Origin: Candidatus Nomurabacteria bacterium
Lineage (GTDB): Bacteria > Patescibacteriota > Saccharimonadia > Saccharimonadales > Saccharimonadaceae
NCBI GenBank assembly: GCA_031262695.1
Contig: JAISHF010000004.1
Span: forward strand, 1-64,000
DNA length: 64,000 nt
Direction: 5' to 3'
The notes beneath the pieces are model-generated. The model was not told where the DNA came from, ran no database searches, and worked only from the letters and a program-made list of their open reading frames with translations. Positions 55,347-63,940 of the stretch are shown here, one piece after another. The number at the start of each line of letters is the position of its first letter. Within the stretch, counting starts at the first letter, position 1. The translations under genes and the position numbers were made by a program.

Positions 55347-56057
55347 ATGAGTATCTTTGAGAGTAAGCCGCAACGAGTTTGGCGAAAAATTCGCGAGTGG
55401 TTTGGTGGGGTGTTTGGCAAGATTCAGAAGTGGCTGGCAAAAATGGGGGCGGAATTTCGGGCTTTACCGCAGGCGGCAAGGGTGATGATTGCGGTCGGTG
55501 GGTCAATGCTAGCGGTATTGCTGGTGTTTGCGATTGTGTTTTGGCCAATGTTGCAGCGGCCAGTGCCGGCGCCAGAGGGGCCGAGTCGTGAGACGGTGGC
55601 GGAGGCGACGGAGCGGCTGGAGCTAGAAGCAGGGCGGGAACTTTCGGCGGCGGAGGCAGAAAGTTTGCTAGTTGAGATTGACGAGCAGGTTCACTGGTTG
55701 GATGAGGGAGCGGCGACGGATGCAGGCGAAAAGAGCCGGCTACTATTTAGGCTATATATGTTAAAGGGGCAAGTGGCATTTAACTCGGGCGCATATCTGG
55801 ATGCGGCCGTGGCTTACGAGGCGGTTTTGGAACGTGGTTTGGCGGCAGAGCCGCAATGGTTTACGTTGTATTCTAGTTTGTATTATTCGTATGATAAAGT
55901 TAATGATACGGCGAGCGCCAAGCGTTATGCGGCATTGGCAGTAGAAGAATACAAGAGCGGGCGGGTAGATGATGATGGCGGTTGTGTGGCTTATGCGCGG
56001 GCGGCAGGTATTGATATTAAGGAATGCCCGAGCATTTTTGATATTAATGATTTGTAA
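55347..56057 (+). CDS. Membrane-anchored TPR-like protein
   Basis: 236 residues. Basic, Trp-containing N-terminus, one membrane helix (about 46-70), then a helical region with TPR-like spacing (SRLLFRLYMLKGQVAFNSGA and AAVAYEAVLERG, SAKRYAALAVEEYKSG). Probably a scaffold exposed outside. ATG is six bases after a TGTGATATAAT box (leaderless). The stop lies beside an AAACTTTATAAAGTTT palindrome. Confidence 0.75.
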   Translation: MSIFESKPQRVWRKIREWFGGVFGKIQKWLAKMGAEFRALPQAARVMIAVGGSMLAVLLVFAIVFWPMLQRPVPAPEGPSRETVAEATERLELEAGRELSAAEAESLLVEIDEQVHWLDEGAATDAGEKSRLLFRLYMLKGQVAFNSGAYLDAAVAYEAVLERGLAAEPQWFTLYSSLYYSYDKVNDTASAKRYAALAVEEYKSGRVDDDGGCVAYARAAGIDIKECPSIFDINDL

Positions 56058-56084
56058 ACTTTATAAAGTTTGTGATAGCACGGC

Positions 56085-56196
56085 TTATGCTTGCTTTTTT
56101 GATTGTTTTGTGGTAGAATAAAGAAAATCGGACCTTAAAAAGCAGTTATTAGCAAAAAGCAACTTTTTGAGGTCAAAACTTTGAGGAGGGATTCTG
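56085..56196 (+). promoter_or_regulatory. Promoter and structured leader of the 56197 gene
   Basis: TTGCTT, 17 bases, TAGAAT (near 56113-56118). The leader forms GGACCTTAAAAAG paired with CTTTTTGAGGTC around an internal A-rich loop, then TGAGGAGGG. Confidence 0.6.
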
Positions 56197-57240
56197 ATGA
56201 AAAAACGATTAGCATTGGTGCTCGCGATATTGACGCTGGGCGTAATACTCTTGAATTTTGCGGCTTGCGATGACGTGAATGGCACGAGCCGACCAAGCGC
56301 AACAGTGCCGAGTGAGCCGATTATCACGGCTTCGCCGATGCAGACTGAGGCAACGACTGAGCAGACAACTGCGGTTGCTACAACAGAGGCGACATCAGCA
56401 AATATTGCGACCGAAACGGAGGCATCTGAGTCAAGCGTAGATACTGAGCCGGTTCTGAGCGAGAGTGAAACCATCACTACGACTAAGGCAGCGACTGAAA
56501 CGACAGTTCCTGAGCAAACGCCGCATACGACGCCCGAACCGACGACAACTACGGCGACAACTACGGCGACAATGGTATCGTCGGCTACAACGACAGTTCC
56601 TGTGACGACCGCAAAACAGCCAAGTCACCAGTATGATTGGAACGACCCGAACGTAAGCACGCACCCAATTTATGCAACGGCGACCAGCGCAGTGGATTTG
56701 CAGTCAGGGGGTGAAGGCTGGAAGTCGGCGGCAGAGATTATAGCGCAGCAGAAAGACCCCGACAACATTGTAAATGGCCAGCTGTTTTATGACTTGCGGA
56801 TGGCCCCGATTCAGGCGTGGGTAGATCAATATCTGGCGGACAACGGCTTGTCTATTGCGGGGAAGACGGACTACGAGAAGACCAAGATTGTGATTTGGCG
56901 ATTGGCAAGTGATGTGCCGAAACTAGAGGAGTTTGTGCAGCTTTGGCGGCCAGGGTTTAAGTTTGCTAGAAAAGCAGACGGGACTCTTGATGGCACAGAT
57001 GATTGCACGCCGAGAGCGGAGGCTTGTCGTTTTTTGATGATCGCAATGGATTTTGAGATGATTAATACGCTATGGTGTGATGCTGGGGCTGGCCCTGGGA
57101 CACATGTAGTCAATGGATTTTGGGACTCTGGGCGGGAAGAAGTGCTCTTTATGGACCTGCTATTTGCGGCAGATGGTAGCAGTAGGCAGCAGATTATGCA
57201 GCTGGACGAACTGGACGAAAATGGACGGCTACTAGATTAA
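56197..57240 (+). CDS. Transglutaminase-like lipoprotein
   Basis: 347 residues. A lipoprotein signal (lipobox near LNFAAC, Cys 24), a Thr/Glu-rich linker of about 110 residues, then a C-terminal domain with a Cys-His-Asp order typical of transglutaminase-like proteases: CTPRAEACRFLMIAMDF, GTHVVNGFWD and VLFMDLLFAAD. The link is by pattern only. ATG follows TGAGGAGGG. The Thr-rich style and codon use recall Firmicutes proteins, suggesting transfer. A terminator follows. Confidence 0.75.
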   Translation: MKKRLALVLAILTLGVILLNFAACDDVNGTSRPSATVPSEPIITASPMQTEATTEQTTAVATTEATSANIATETEASESSVDTEPVLSESETITTTKAATETTVPEQTPHTTPEPTTTTATTTATMVSSATTTVPVTTAKQPSHQYDWNDPNVSTHPIYATATSAVDLQSGGEGWKSAAEIIAQQKDPDNIVNGQLFYDLRMAPIQAWVDQYLADNGLSIAGKTDYEKTKIVIWRLASDVPKLEEFVQLWRPGFKFARKADGTLDGTDDCTPRAEACRFLMIAMDFEMINTLWCDAGAGPGTHVVNGFWDSGREEVLFMDLLFAADGSSRQQIMQLDELDENGRLLD

Positions 57241-57250
57241 TAACTGCTTG

Positions 57251-57282
57251 AACCCTGCACGTATACATGTGCAGGGTTTTTG
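57251..57282 (+). terminator. Terminator of the 56197 gene
   Basis: AACCCTGCAC/GTGCAGGGTT stem then TTTTG. Confidence 0.88.
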
Positions 57283-57327
57283 CGTAGAAAAACTTGCACT
57301 TTGTGAAATGTGCTATATAATATATAT

Positions 57328-60300
57328 ATGAAGATTCGCGTGGGGATTTTGGGGGTTGTTGGTTCGGTGTTTGCAGCACTGACGTTGGCGGCGCCAGTGA
57401 GTGCGGCGAGTTTTTCGGTTTTAGGGCCGTATAGTAGCCATAGTGCCGTGCCAAGTGAGTATCTATTGCCGAGTGGCAAGTTGATGGTGCCGCAAAACTG
57501 TGTTAACAATAGTTTTTTCAGTTTAAGCGAGTGGTATTCGTGGGTCTATGCGACTTATGGTACGCAAGGTGATAAGGAAATTTCGGTAGATATTACACAG
57601 AATTCGGGCTTGAACTGGAAGGATGGCGCGACGGGTAGTTGTGAAAAGGTGATATTTTATAATGATACGATGAAAGCGACGGTTATTCCGCTAATGAAGA
57701 ATGGCCAGCCATCTGGTTATGGCATCAAGAAGGATTGCGATAACTTGGTTAAGTATGAAGTTTCTGATGGCTGGAAGAGTAAGGGCGAGACGGAGATTCA
57801 ATCAACTACAGAGGGGTGGACAAAAGGCTATCCGCAGAGCAACCCGATGCCGGTTGATGCAGGAGACACAGTAACTTGGCGGCATAAGGTGGATATTACT
57901 AATAAGACGGGTAGCAATGAAATTAAAATTAAGGCGACAACGATTTCGTCTAGCGAGGTGACGGGGAGTAATGCGACTTTCTCTAACGAAGAGTTTACGA
58001 TTGCGAGTGGTGCGACGGGTACGGGCTGGCAGAAGCGGACTTGGCAAGTGCCAGGGGACGCTGAAGAGGGGGAGATATTTTGCCAGTATTGGGAGTGGAC
58101 GCCGAGTGAGTCGGGTGGCACAGGAAAGGGGGACTCGCAGGCGACCAAGGAGCAATGTGTAAGGGTCGGGCCGTGCGAAACTGAAGATGGTGATTGTAAG
58201 GAGGAGGAGCCACCTGAGGAGGAGCCTGAGGAGGGTTCGGACACGGAGTATGAGGACCGCTTGAAGGCTTGTGCAGTAAATGTAAAAAGCTTGTCGGGTG
58301 GTACGGAAGAGAAATGCACGCCGTGGGTGACTTTGGAGAATACGCCACAGAAGACGGATGTGATTTTTGCAAAAACGCAAGATAATATTAAGTTTCGTTA
58401 TGAGATAGAGAAATTGGCGCAATACCAGAGCCGATTGAAGACGAACTATAAGGCGTTGCCGGCTTATGATGAGGAGGAGACGGTCTGCAATGAGGATTCG
58501 GAGGCAAACAAGAACTGTGAGCCAAAAACGCCAACTACCTATACGCCGCCGACGACGCCGGGCGGTAGTGGCACGCTAAACCCAGGGTATCTGAGCCCAG
58601 CAATGGAAAACTGGAATTTGGCGAAGGACGACTGCGTGCTGACGGGGCCGAGTCGGGCGCTCGCGGGGTTGTCGCCAGCTTCTTGCAAGAGTTCGGAGAC
58701 GGAGCTCGCAAGTAAATACCAGTATAAGATTGAGGGTTCGGGGCATAAAGTGGCGAATGCTGATTTGGGGCTAGTGCAAACTGATTTGACGCAAAAGATT
58801 TCGCTAAAAGATGTGAAAATTATCGTGCATAAGAATATGGATGAACATACATATACTTATACATATGCGGGGAAGAATAGCGGGACATGCCAAGGGAAGA
58901 GTTCTTGCACGAATAATTGTAGCTGTGGGAATAATTGTAGTTGCGGTACAGGTTGTATTGTTGGTTATTATCCGAATAGTCCGCCGTATTGGGGTGCCCC
59001 GATTTATGGTTCGTGTGGAAACAATTGTTCGTGCGGCAGCAATTGCGCTTGCAATGACGGCTGCTCGGCGACGACGCGGACTTGGTGGGGCAAGCGAGCT
59101 GCGGGGAATACGATTACGGGGAGCTGCTGCGGTAGCGGCTGTAGTGGGCCGGAGGACGGGCAGGTTTATGATAATGACAAGACGGCAACTTATACCAAAA
59201 AGGAGCATACTTGGATTGAGGTGATGCCGGACGGGCCAATTGAGGCGGAAGTGAGTTTTGCGATTCCGTATAATTATGAAATTGAGCCAAAAATTAACTT
59301 ATTGCCAGATAACGCACAGCGAATTCAGATTGGCGGCACGGAATTGGCGTTTTCGGCGGCGTTTGAGGTCAAGCCGCGAGCAAATAGTGAGGTGGGGGCA
59401 ACTTATGCGACGGCGACGCGTCCAGGCACTAAATGGCAGATTGTGGAGTTCTACTTGCCGGCTAGCACAGGTAATCCAAATTGGAGCGACCAAAAAACTT
59501 ATAACGGGGCGACGCTAAACTGTTCGGTGTTTAGTGGAGCAGCGTATGACTGTAAGAATACGGGCTCTACTGGGGCGTTGAATACGCAAAGTGAGAGCAG
59601 CACCTATAACTTGCAAAATGGTTCTACTTTTGACACGGGGCTGACTCAGCGGCGAATTACAGATGCGCCGATTGGCACGAAATATTGCGTGGCGGCGGGT
59701 GTAATGGATTACACGAGCCATACGGGCGGTTCGGGTTTTACGGCGGGCAACGGCTACACCGACACGATGGCAAACAAATGGAAGATTACTAAGCCAGAGT
59801 GTGTGGTGGTCGGCAAAAAGCCGATGACAGATGTGGTGGCGAATGGTCTGTATAGCGATGGCAAGATTGAGGGCACGACCTTTGCCAAGTTGCCAGACGG
59901 CGAAAGTACGGTTGGGGCGTTTGGTTCGTGGGGCGAATATGAAGTGGTGAGTAATAGCACGGTGAAGACTTTTGCCTCGGGCGCGGCGCTTGGATCGGGT
60001 GCTGGGAGTGTACCGCTTGCAGGGTCGTCGGCATATGCGATCGTGGCGGAGAATATGGCACAGGGCGCCTGCCAGATTGCGCCGCTGACTTTTGCGAATA
60101 GCCGTTGCTCAACTTCTACGATTGGTGCGGAGCTCGGGCGAGTGAGTGGCGCGAATACAGCAAACGGTTTGGCACGGAATATTCGCTATCGCTACACGGG
60201 GCGGTCGGATGCTAAGATTGTGAGTGGCGGTATTAGCCCAAATAGTTATAATACTTGTGGTGGGGCTCAGGTGAGTTCTACGAATTCGGCGGGGACGGCG

Positions 60301-60816
60301 TGCGTGCATTACGTGAAGGCAAATGGTAATTTGACGGTGGATGCGGGCAGTTTGAGTGCGGGGCGATCACTCGTGATTGAGGCGACTGGCACAGTGACGA
60401 TTGCAGGGAACATTACGCTGGCAAACGGGGCTTACAAAGATATTTCACAGATTCCGCAGGTGATGATTTTTGCGAATGCGATAAATATTAACGAAAGTGT
60501 AACGCAGGTGGATGCGTGGCTGTTGGCCGGGCTAAATGGTGGCAGCGGCACGATTAACACTTGTGCGGGCGTGAGTAGTGTGGCTGGGCTAGACGGCAAG
60601 ACTTGCACGAGCCGGCTAAAAGTCAGCGGACCAGTGATTGCAAGTCGGGTGCTATTACATCGTACGGCAGGTGCAGGAGTTGGCATGCCTAAATCGGCAC
60701 AAGCGGCGGAGATATTCTATTTATCGCCAGCAACTTATCTATGGGCTTACAATCAGTCGGCAAACTTATCGCAGGCATACTTAACCTATGCCCGAGAAGT
60801 TGCGCCGAGGTTCTAA
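57328..60816 (+). CDS. Large Cys-rich secreted surface protein
   Basis: 1162 residues. Signal peptide ending near VSAASFS (residue 26). A beta-rich region, an acidic hinge (EEEPPEEEPEEGSD, near 295), and a Cys-rich knot near 530-615 with repeats CTNNCSCGNNCSCGTGC, CGNNCSCGSNCACNDGC and SCCGSGCSG, then a long C-terminal region. No C-terminal anchor is visible. It may be an adhesin or pilin-like tip protein; family not recognised. ATG is about seven bases after TATAAT (leaderless). The Cys density suggests disulfide bonds or metal binding outside. Confidence 0.8.
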   Translation: MKIRVGILGVVGSVFAALTLAAPVSAASFSVLGPYSSHSAVPSEYLLPSGKLMVPQNCVNNSFFSLSEWYSWVYATYGTQGDKEISVDITQNSGLNWKDGATGSCEKVIFYNDTMKATVIPLMKNGQPSGYGIKKDCDNLVKYEVSDGWKSKGETEIQSTTEGWTKGYPQSNPMPVDAGDTVTWRHKVDITNKTGSNEIKIKATTISSSEVTGSNATFSNEEFTIASGATGTGWQKRTWQVPGDAEEGEIFCQYWEWTPSESGGTGKGDSQATKEQCVRVGPCETEDGDCKEEEPPEEEPEEGSDTEYEDRLKACAVNVKSLSGGTEEKCTPWVTLENTPQKTDVIFAKTQDNIKFRYEIEKLAQYQSRLKTNYKALPAYDEEETVCNEDSEANKNCEPKTPTTYTPPTTPGGSGTLNPGYLSPAMENWNLAKDDCVLTGPSRALAGLSPASCKSSETELASKYQYKIEGSGHKVANADLGLVQTDLTQKISLKDVKIIVHKNMDEHTYTYTYAGKNSGTCQGKSSCTNNCSCGNNCSCGTGCIVGYYPNSPPYWGAPIYGSCGNNCSCGSNCACNDGCSATTRTWWGKRAAGNTITGSCCGSGCSGPEDGQVYDNDKTATYTKKEHTWIEVMPDGPIEAEVSFAIPYNYEIEPKINLLPDNAQRIQIGGTELAFSAAFEVKPRANSEVGATYATATRPGTKWQIVEFYLPASTGNPNWSDQKTYNGATLNCSVFSGAAYDCKNTGSTGALNTQSESSTYNLQNGSTFDTGLTQRRITDAPIGTKYCVAAGVMDYTSHTGGSGFTAGNGYTDTMANKWKITKPECVVVGKKPMTDVVANGLYSDGKIEGTTFAKLPDGESTVGAFGSWGEYEVVSNSTVKTFASGAALGSGAGSVPLAGSSAYAIVAENMAQGACQIAPLTFANSRCSTSTIGAELGRVSGANTANGLARNIRYRYTGRSDAKIVSGGISPNSYNTCGGAQVSSTNSAGTACVHYVKANGNLTVDAGSLSAGRSLVIEATGTVTIAGNITLANGAYKDISQIPQVMIFANAININESVTQVDAWLLAGLNGGSGTINTCAGVSSVAGLDGKTCTSRLKVSGPVIASRVLLHRTAGAGVGMPKSAQAAEIFYLSPATYLWAYNQSANLSQAYLTYAREVAPRF

Positions 60817-60821
60817 TATTT

Positions 60822-60896
60822 TGGCTGGGGTGCAGGGATTCGAACCCCGGAATGCGTGGACCAGAACCACGTGCCTTACCGCTTGGCGACACCCCA
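60822..60896 (-). tRNA. tRNA-Gln (anticodon CTG)
   Basis: Minus strand: acceptor TGGGGTG/CACCCCA, anticodon loop TTCTGGT (CTG), T loop TTCGAAT, discriminator G, encoded CCA. A TTGATT, 17, TATAAT promoter lies near 61060, so the precursor would carry the repeat at 60905 in its leader. Confidence 0.95.
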
Positions 60897-60904
60897 AAGA
60901 ACAG

Positions 60905-60984
60905 GCGAACTTTTCTTGGGAAGAAAAGTTCGGTAAAAGAACCCAGTTATATAAAATGAGCAAAAGTAAATATTGCCCATTTTA
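60905..60984 (+). repeat. Two-hairpin intergenic repeat, copy 7
   Basis: CGAACTTTTCTT/AAGAAAAGTTCG, AACCCAGTTATA spacer, then ATAAAATGAGCAA/TATTGCCCATTTTAT with loop AAGTAA. On the 5' side of tRNA-Gln. Confidence 0.75.
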
Positions 60985-61106
60985 TGAATTTTTAATGAAA
61001 ATACAAATTAGTTGATTCTGGTTCATCTAATTTATGATATTATAGCAAAAGCACTTGCAAAAATCAAGCGGATGGGGTATGATAGTAGTAAGTATAAAGG
61101 AGCAAT

Positions 61107-61322
61107 ATGCCAGAACCAAAAAAACAAAGTAGCCCACGAAAGACGGGGCTTCGCAGGAGCCATATTCGGTTGGACCTTGCAAAAAAGGTCAACTCAAAGT
61201 CACCAGTAAAGGCGTTTTTGACGCGTAAGCAGACGCCAAATGTTAAAGTCGCAGTGCCAAAAAAGTCTACAAAAGCGTCTGGGACAGTAAAAGCAGCTAA
61301 ATCAGCGAAAAAGGCAAAGTAG
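61107..61322 (+). CDS. rpmF: 50S ribosomal protein L32 (bL32)
   Basis: 71 residues. MPEPKKQSSPRKTGLRRSHI is typical of bL32, and the tail is Lys/Ala-rich. No zinc Cys are present (Cys-free form). ATG follows AAAGGAG, with TTGCAA, 17 bases, TATGAT upstream. It starts a likely operon rpmF-nusB-nudix-rnc. Confidence 0.9.
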   Translation: MPEPKKQSSPRKTGLRRSHIRLDLAKKVNSKSPVKAFLTRKQTPNVKVAVPKKSTKASGTVKAAKSAKKAK

Positions 61323-61331
61323 GGGTTTTCG

Positions 61332-61856
61332 GTGGGAAGTAATCGGAGACTCGGGCGAATAATTGCAATTCAGACTCTTTATGAGTATGATATGCGCCGG
61401 CAGGCGAAGGATTCGCTAGCCAAGATAGATGCGATTATGATGAAAAATCTTGTGCCATATAACGCGGACGTGCGAGATAGGCCGTTTATCCGTGAGTTGG
61501 TGGAGGGCGTGGAGCAAAATATTGACAAAATTAACGAGATTTTGACCCCTCTTGCGCCAGAGCGGCCGATTAAAGATTTGTCGGCGGTGGACAGGGCAAT
61601 TTTGCAACTCGCGACTTATGAGCTTTTGTGGCGAAAAGATAAAGTGCCGGCCAGCGTAGCGATTAATGAAGCGGTGGATTTAGCCAAAACTTTCGGCGGC
61701 GATAACAGTGGCAAGTTTATTAACGGCGTGCTGGGAGCAGTTTGGCGCGAATATATAGAGGAGAAAGATGATAAGCAAGACGCAGAAGCGGACGGAGATC
61801 AATCGGATAGTGCGGGAGCCGACGGCGGGAGCGGTAGTATTTCGCAAGGGGCGTGA
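61332..61856 (+). CDS. nusB: Transcription antitermination factor NusB
   Basis: 174 residues with an acidic/Gly-Ser-rich tail of about 35 residues beyond the usual end. RLGRIIAIQTLYEYDMR, DLSAVDRAILQLATYELLW and VPASVAINEAVDLAKTFGGD are family signatures. Part of the rRNA antitermination complex. GTG 61332 start with a weak site, 9 bases after rpmF. The 3' tail overlaps the Nudix gene by 89 bases in another frame, which may explain its odd composition. Confidence 0.93.
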   Translation: MGSNRRLGRIIAIQTLYEYDMRRQAKDSLAKIDAIMMKNLVPYNADVRDRPFIRELVEGVEQNIDKINEILTPLAPERPIKDLSAVDRAILQLATYELLWRKDKVPASVAINEAVDLAKTFGGDNSGKFINGVLGAVWREYIEEKDDKQDAEADGDQSDSAGADGGSGSISQGA

Positions 61857-62229
61857 TTTTGGGATTCAGATTCTACTGATTCAAGACGCCAAAGATCGTT
61901 GGACGATTCCAAAGGGGCATATTGAAGAGGGCGAGGATGCCAAAACGACGGCGATTCGCGAAATTGGTGAGGAAACTGGCCTGACGCATGTAAAAGTACT
62001 GGACTATATGGGGCAGGTGGAGTTTAAGTATCAGCGTGATGATGTGCTAGTTCTGATGGTGACACAAGTATATTTGATGGAGGCGGTCGGCCACGAAGAT
62101 GTGCAAAAAGAGGAATGGATGCACGGGATTCACTGGTTTGACTTTAAGGATGCACTGGAGATTGTGGAGTATGTGGATGTGCGGACATTGATTGAGGCAG
62201 CACAGGAAAAAGTGAGGAATCTGAAATGA
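61768..62229 (+). CDS. Nudix hydrolase
   Basis: 153 residues. A perfect Nudix box Gx5Ex7REUxEExGU runs from G50 to L72 (GHIEEGEDAKTTAIREIGEE and TGL). Substrate unknown: RNA caps or oxidised nucleotides are possible. ATG follows AGAGGAG. Overlaps nusB at the start and rnc at the end (4 bases, ATGA). Confidence 0.93.
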   Translation: MISKTQKRTEINRIVREPTAGAVVFRKGRDFGIQILLIQDAKDRWTIPKGHIEEGEDAKTTAIREIGEETGLTHVKVLDYMGQVEFKYQRDDVLVLMVTQVYLMEAVGHEDVQKEEWMHGIHWFDFKDALEIVEYVDVRTLIEAAQEKVRNLK

Positions 62230-62969
62230 GCGAGGTAGTAAAAAAGATGACGGTAGAGATTGGGCCAGAGGTGGCTGAGCGGTATAAAAAGTTTGCGAAA
62301 GAAAAAGTTGGCTACGAGTTCAAGGATTTGGGGCTATTGCTGGTTGCGATGACACATCGGAGTTATGTTAATGAACATCGGGCGAGTGGCTGGCGACACA
62401 ATGAGCGGCTGGAATTTTTGGGTGATGCGGTGTTAGAAATGGCGGTGACGGACTATTTGTTTAAGAATACGAGTGATGCGGAGGGTAAATTGACGGCATA
62501 TCGGGCGGCCTTGGTGAAGACGGATTCGATTGCAGATGCGGGAGCAGCGTTGGGGTTTGCGGAATATTTGCGGGTGTCTAAGGGTGAGCGGCAGCACAAT
62601 GGTCCGCGGGCGATGCGGGTGTTTATTGCGGATGCGTTTGAGGCGGTGATTGGGGCGATTTATATGGATGGTGGCTATGCGCCAGCGGCGGAGTTTATTT
62701 ATCGCAATATTGTGCCGAAGTATGAGAAAATTATGGAGCAAGGCAGTTGGTATGACCCGAAGTCGCATTTACAGGAGTGGTCACAGGGTAAGATGGGGCA
62801 ACAGCCGAAGTATCGGGTATTGGATGAGAGTGGGCCAGACCATGATAAGTGGTTTCGGGTTGCAGTGACGGTGGATGGCAAGCGAGTCGGCGTGGGTGAG
62901 GCGTCTAGTAAGCAAGAAGCGGAGCGACAGGCGGCAAAAAAGGCATTAATGAGTTTGAAGGTAAAGTAG
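62226..62969 (+). CDS. rnc: Ribonuclease III
   Basis: 247 residues. The catalytic signature HNERLEFLGDAVLEMAVTDY is near residue 58, the second acidic set is DAFEAVIGAIYMDGGY, and the C-terminal dsRNA-binding domain is DPKSHLQEWSQGKMGQQPKY to KQEAERQAAKKALMSL. Processes rRNA precursors and structured RNAs, and could act on the small RNAs described here. ATG overlaps the Nudix stop. Confidence 0.97.
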   Translation: MSEVVKKMTVEIGPEVAERYKKFAKEKVGYEFKDLGLLLVAMTHRSYVNEHRASGWRHNERLEFLGDAVLEMAVTDYLFKNTSDAEGKLTAYRAALVKTDSIADAGAALGFAEYLRVSKGERQHNGPRAMRVFIADAFEAVIGAIYMDGGYAPAAEFIYRNIVPKYEKIMEQGSWYDPKSHLQEWSQGKMGQQPKYRVLDESGPDHDKWFRVAVTVDGKRVGVGEASSKQEAERQAAKKALMSLKVK

Positions 62970-62977
62970 GAGGAGCG

Positions 62978-63415
62978 ATGGGTCGGGCGAGTAAAATTGG
63001 CAAAGTTGGCAAGATTAGCAAGGTCGGTAAAATCGGTAGCACTGGTAAGGCGCAGGCGGCTGAAAAACGCGAAATTCGGGCGTTAGGGTTTGTGCTGGGC
63101 GGAGTGTTTGCAGGAGTTTATTTGGCGGCAGGGTTAACAATGTTTGCGGTTTATGCTGATGAGGCGAAAATTACTGAGGAGCAGGCGGCGGTTTATCAGC
63201 AGGAGGTAGCACGGCAAAATGAGTTATTGCGTGATGCGGAGTTGGCGGAGCGGGCAGAGGTGTTGTTGCCAGTTATGGAAAATCTAGATTTGCTGCCAAA
63301 AGAGCGGATTGCGGCTTTGGGCTCATTAGAATTAAAATATGAAGTTAATCAGGAACTGCAAGCTCAAGAAATCGCCCGCTTGCAAACAATGATTAGCTCT
63401 TGTGGTGGCGAGTAA
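62978..63415 (+). CDS. Single-helix membrane protein of unknown function
   Basis: 145 residues. A Lys/Gly/Ser-rich repeat start (KIGKVGKISKVGKIGSTGK) leads to a membrane helix (about 36-60) and an acidic coiled-coil-like outer region (about 65-140) rich in Gln, Leu and Glu. Family not recognised. ATG follows AGGAGGAG, 8 bases after rnc. Confidence 0.75.
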   Translation: MGRASKIGKVGKISKVGKIGSTGKAQAAEKREIRALGFVLGGVFAGVYLAAGLTMFAVYADEAKITEEQAAVYQQEVARQNELLRDAELAERAEVLLPVMENLDLLPKERIAALGSLELKYEVNQELQAQEIARLQTMISSCGGE

Positions 63416-63474
63416 AACTTTATAAAGGTCGGTGTTTTTTGAGAAGCGCTACCTCTGTTGTGGCATAAGGATAG

Positions 63475-63502
63475 CCCTGCGAACTTTATAAAGTTTGCAG
63501 GG
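63475..63502. terminator. Convergent terminator
   Basis: CCCTGCGAACTTTATAAAGT pairs on to TTTGCAGGG (hairpin built on AACTTTATAAAGTT), then TTATTAAGTTTTATTTTT on plus. Confidence 0.6.
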
Positions 63503-63514
63503 CATTATTAAGTT

Positions 63515-63940
63515 TTATTTTTCGGTGCCGACGATTTTCCAGACGATTTTGTCGCCGTTTTTGGTGGCAATTTGGTCGACTGGTTCGGTCTTGCGCTCAT
63601 CGTTGACCCAGACGCCCCACTCATAACCTTCGGCGGCGGCGGTGCCCTCAATCACGACGACGACTTTACCATAATCGGCACGCTCGTCAACACCAGCGCC
63701 AAAATCTTCAATCAAAATATCCAACACAGACTTGCCGTCTTCGCCTGGGTATTGGGCGACCGCGGCCTGCCAAGCGGCATTGGCGCGAATGTCGTTTTGG
63801 GCTTTGGTGACAAAAATGACGATACCTGTGATAAAGACACAGAGTAAAACTAAGCACGCGATAATCGTGGTGGCGAGCCGTTGCTTGCCCTCAAAACTTT
63901 CGGCGGTTGATTTGGTTGATTTTTTTGCTACTTTTGCCAT
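63515..63940 (-). CDS. Membrane-anchored DUF4430-like protein
   Basis: 141 residues. One membrane helix (about 23-46) after a basic N-terminus, then an outer domain ending YEWGVWVNDERKTEPVDQIA and TKNGDKIVWKIVG, which follows the DUF4430 pattern (small domain near the surface in Gram-positive proteins). Function unknown. Promoter TTGCAC, 17 bases, TATACT near 63990, and AGAGGAG site before ATG. Confidence 0.75.
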   Translation of the reverse strand: MAKVAKKSTKSTAESFEGKQRLATTIIACLVLLCVFITGIVIFVTKAQNDIRANAAWQAAVAQYPGEDGKSVLDILIEDFGAGVDERADYGKVVVVIEGTAAAEGYEWGVWVNDERKTEPVDQIATKNGDKIVWKIVGTEK

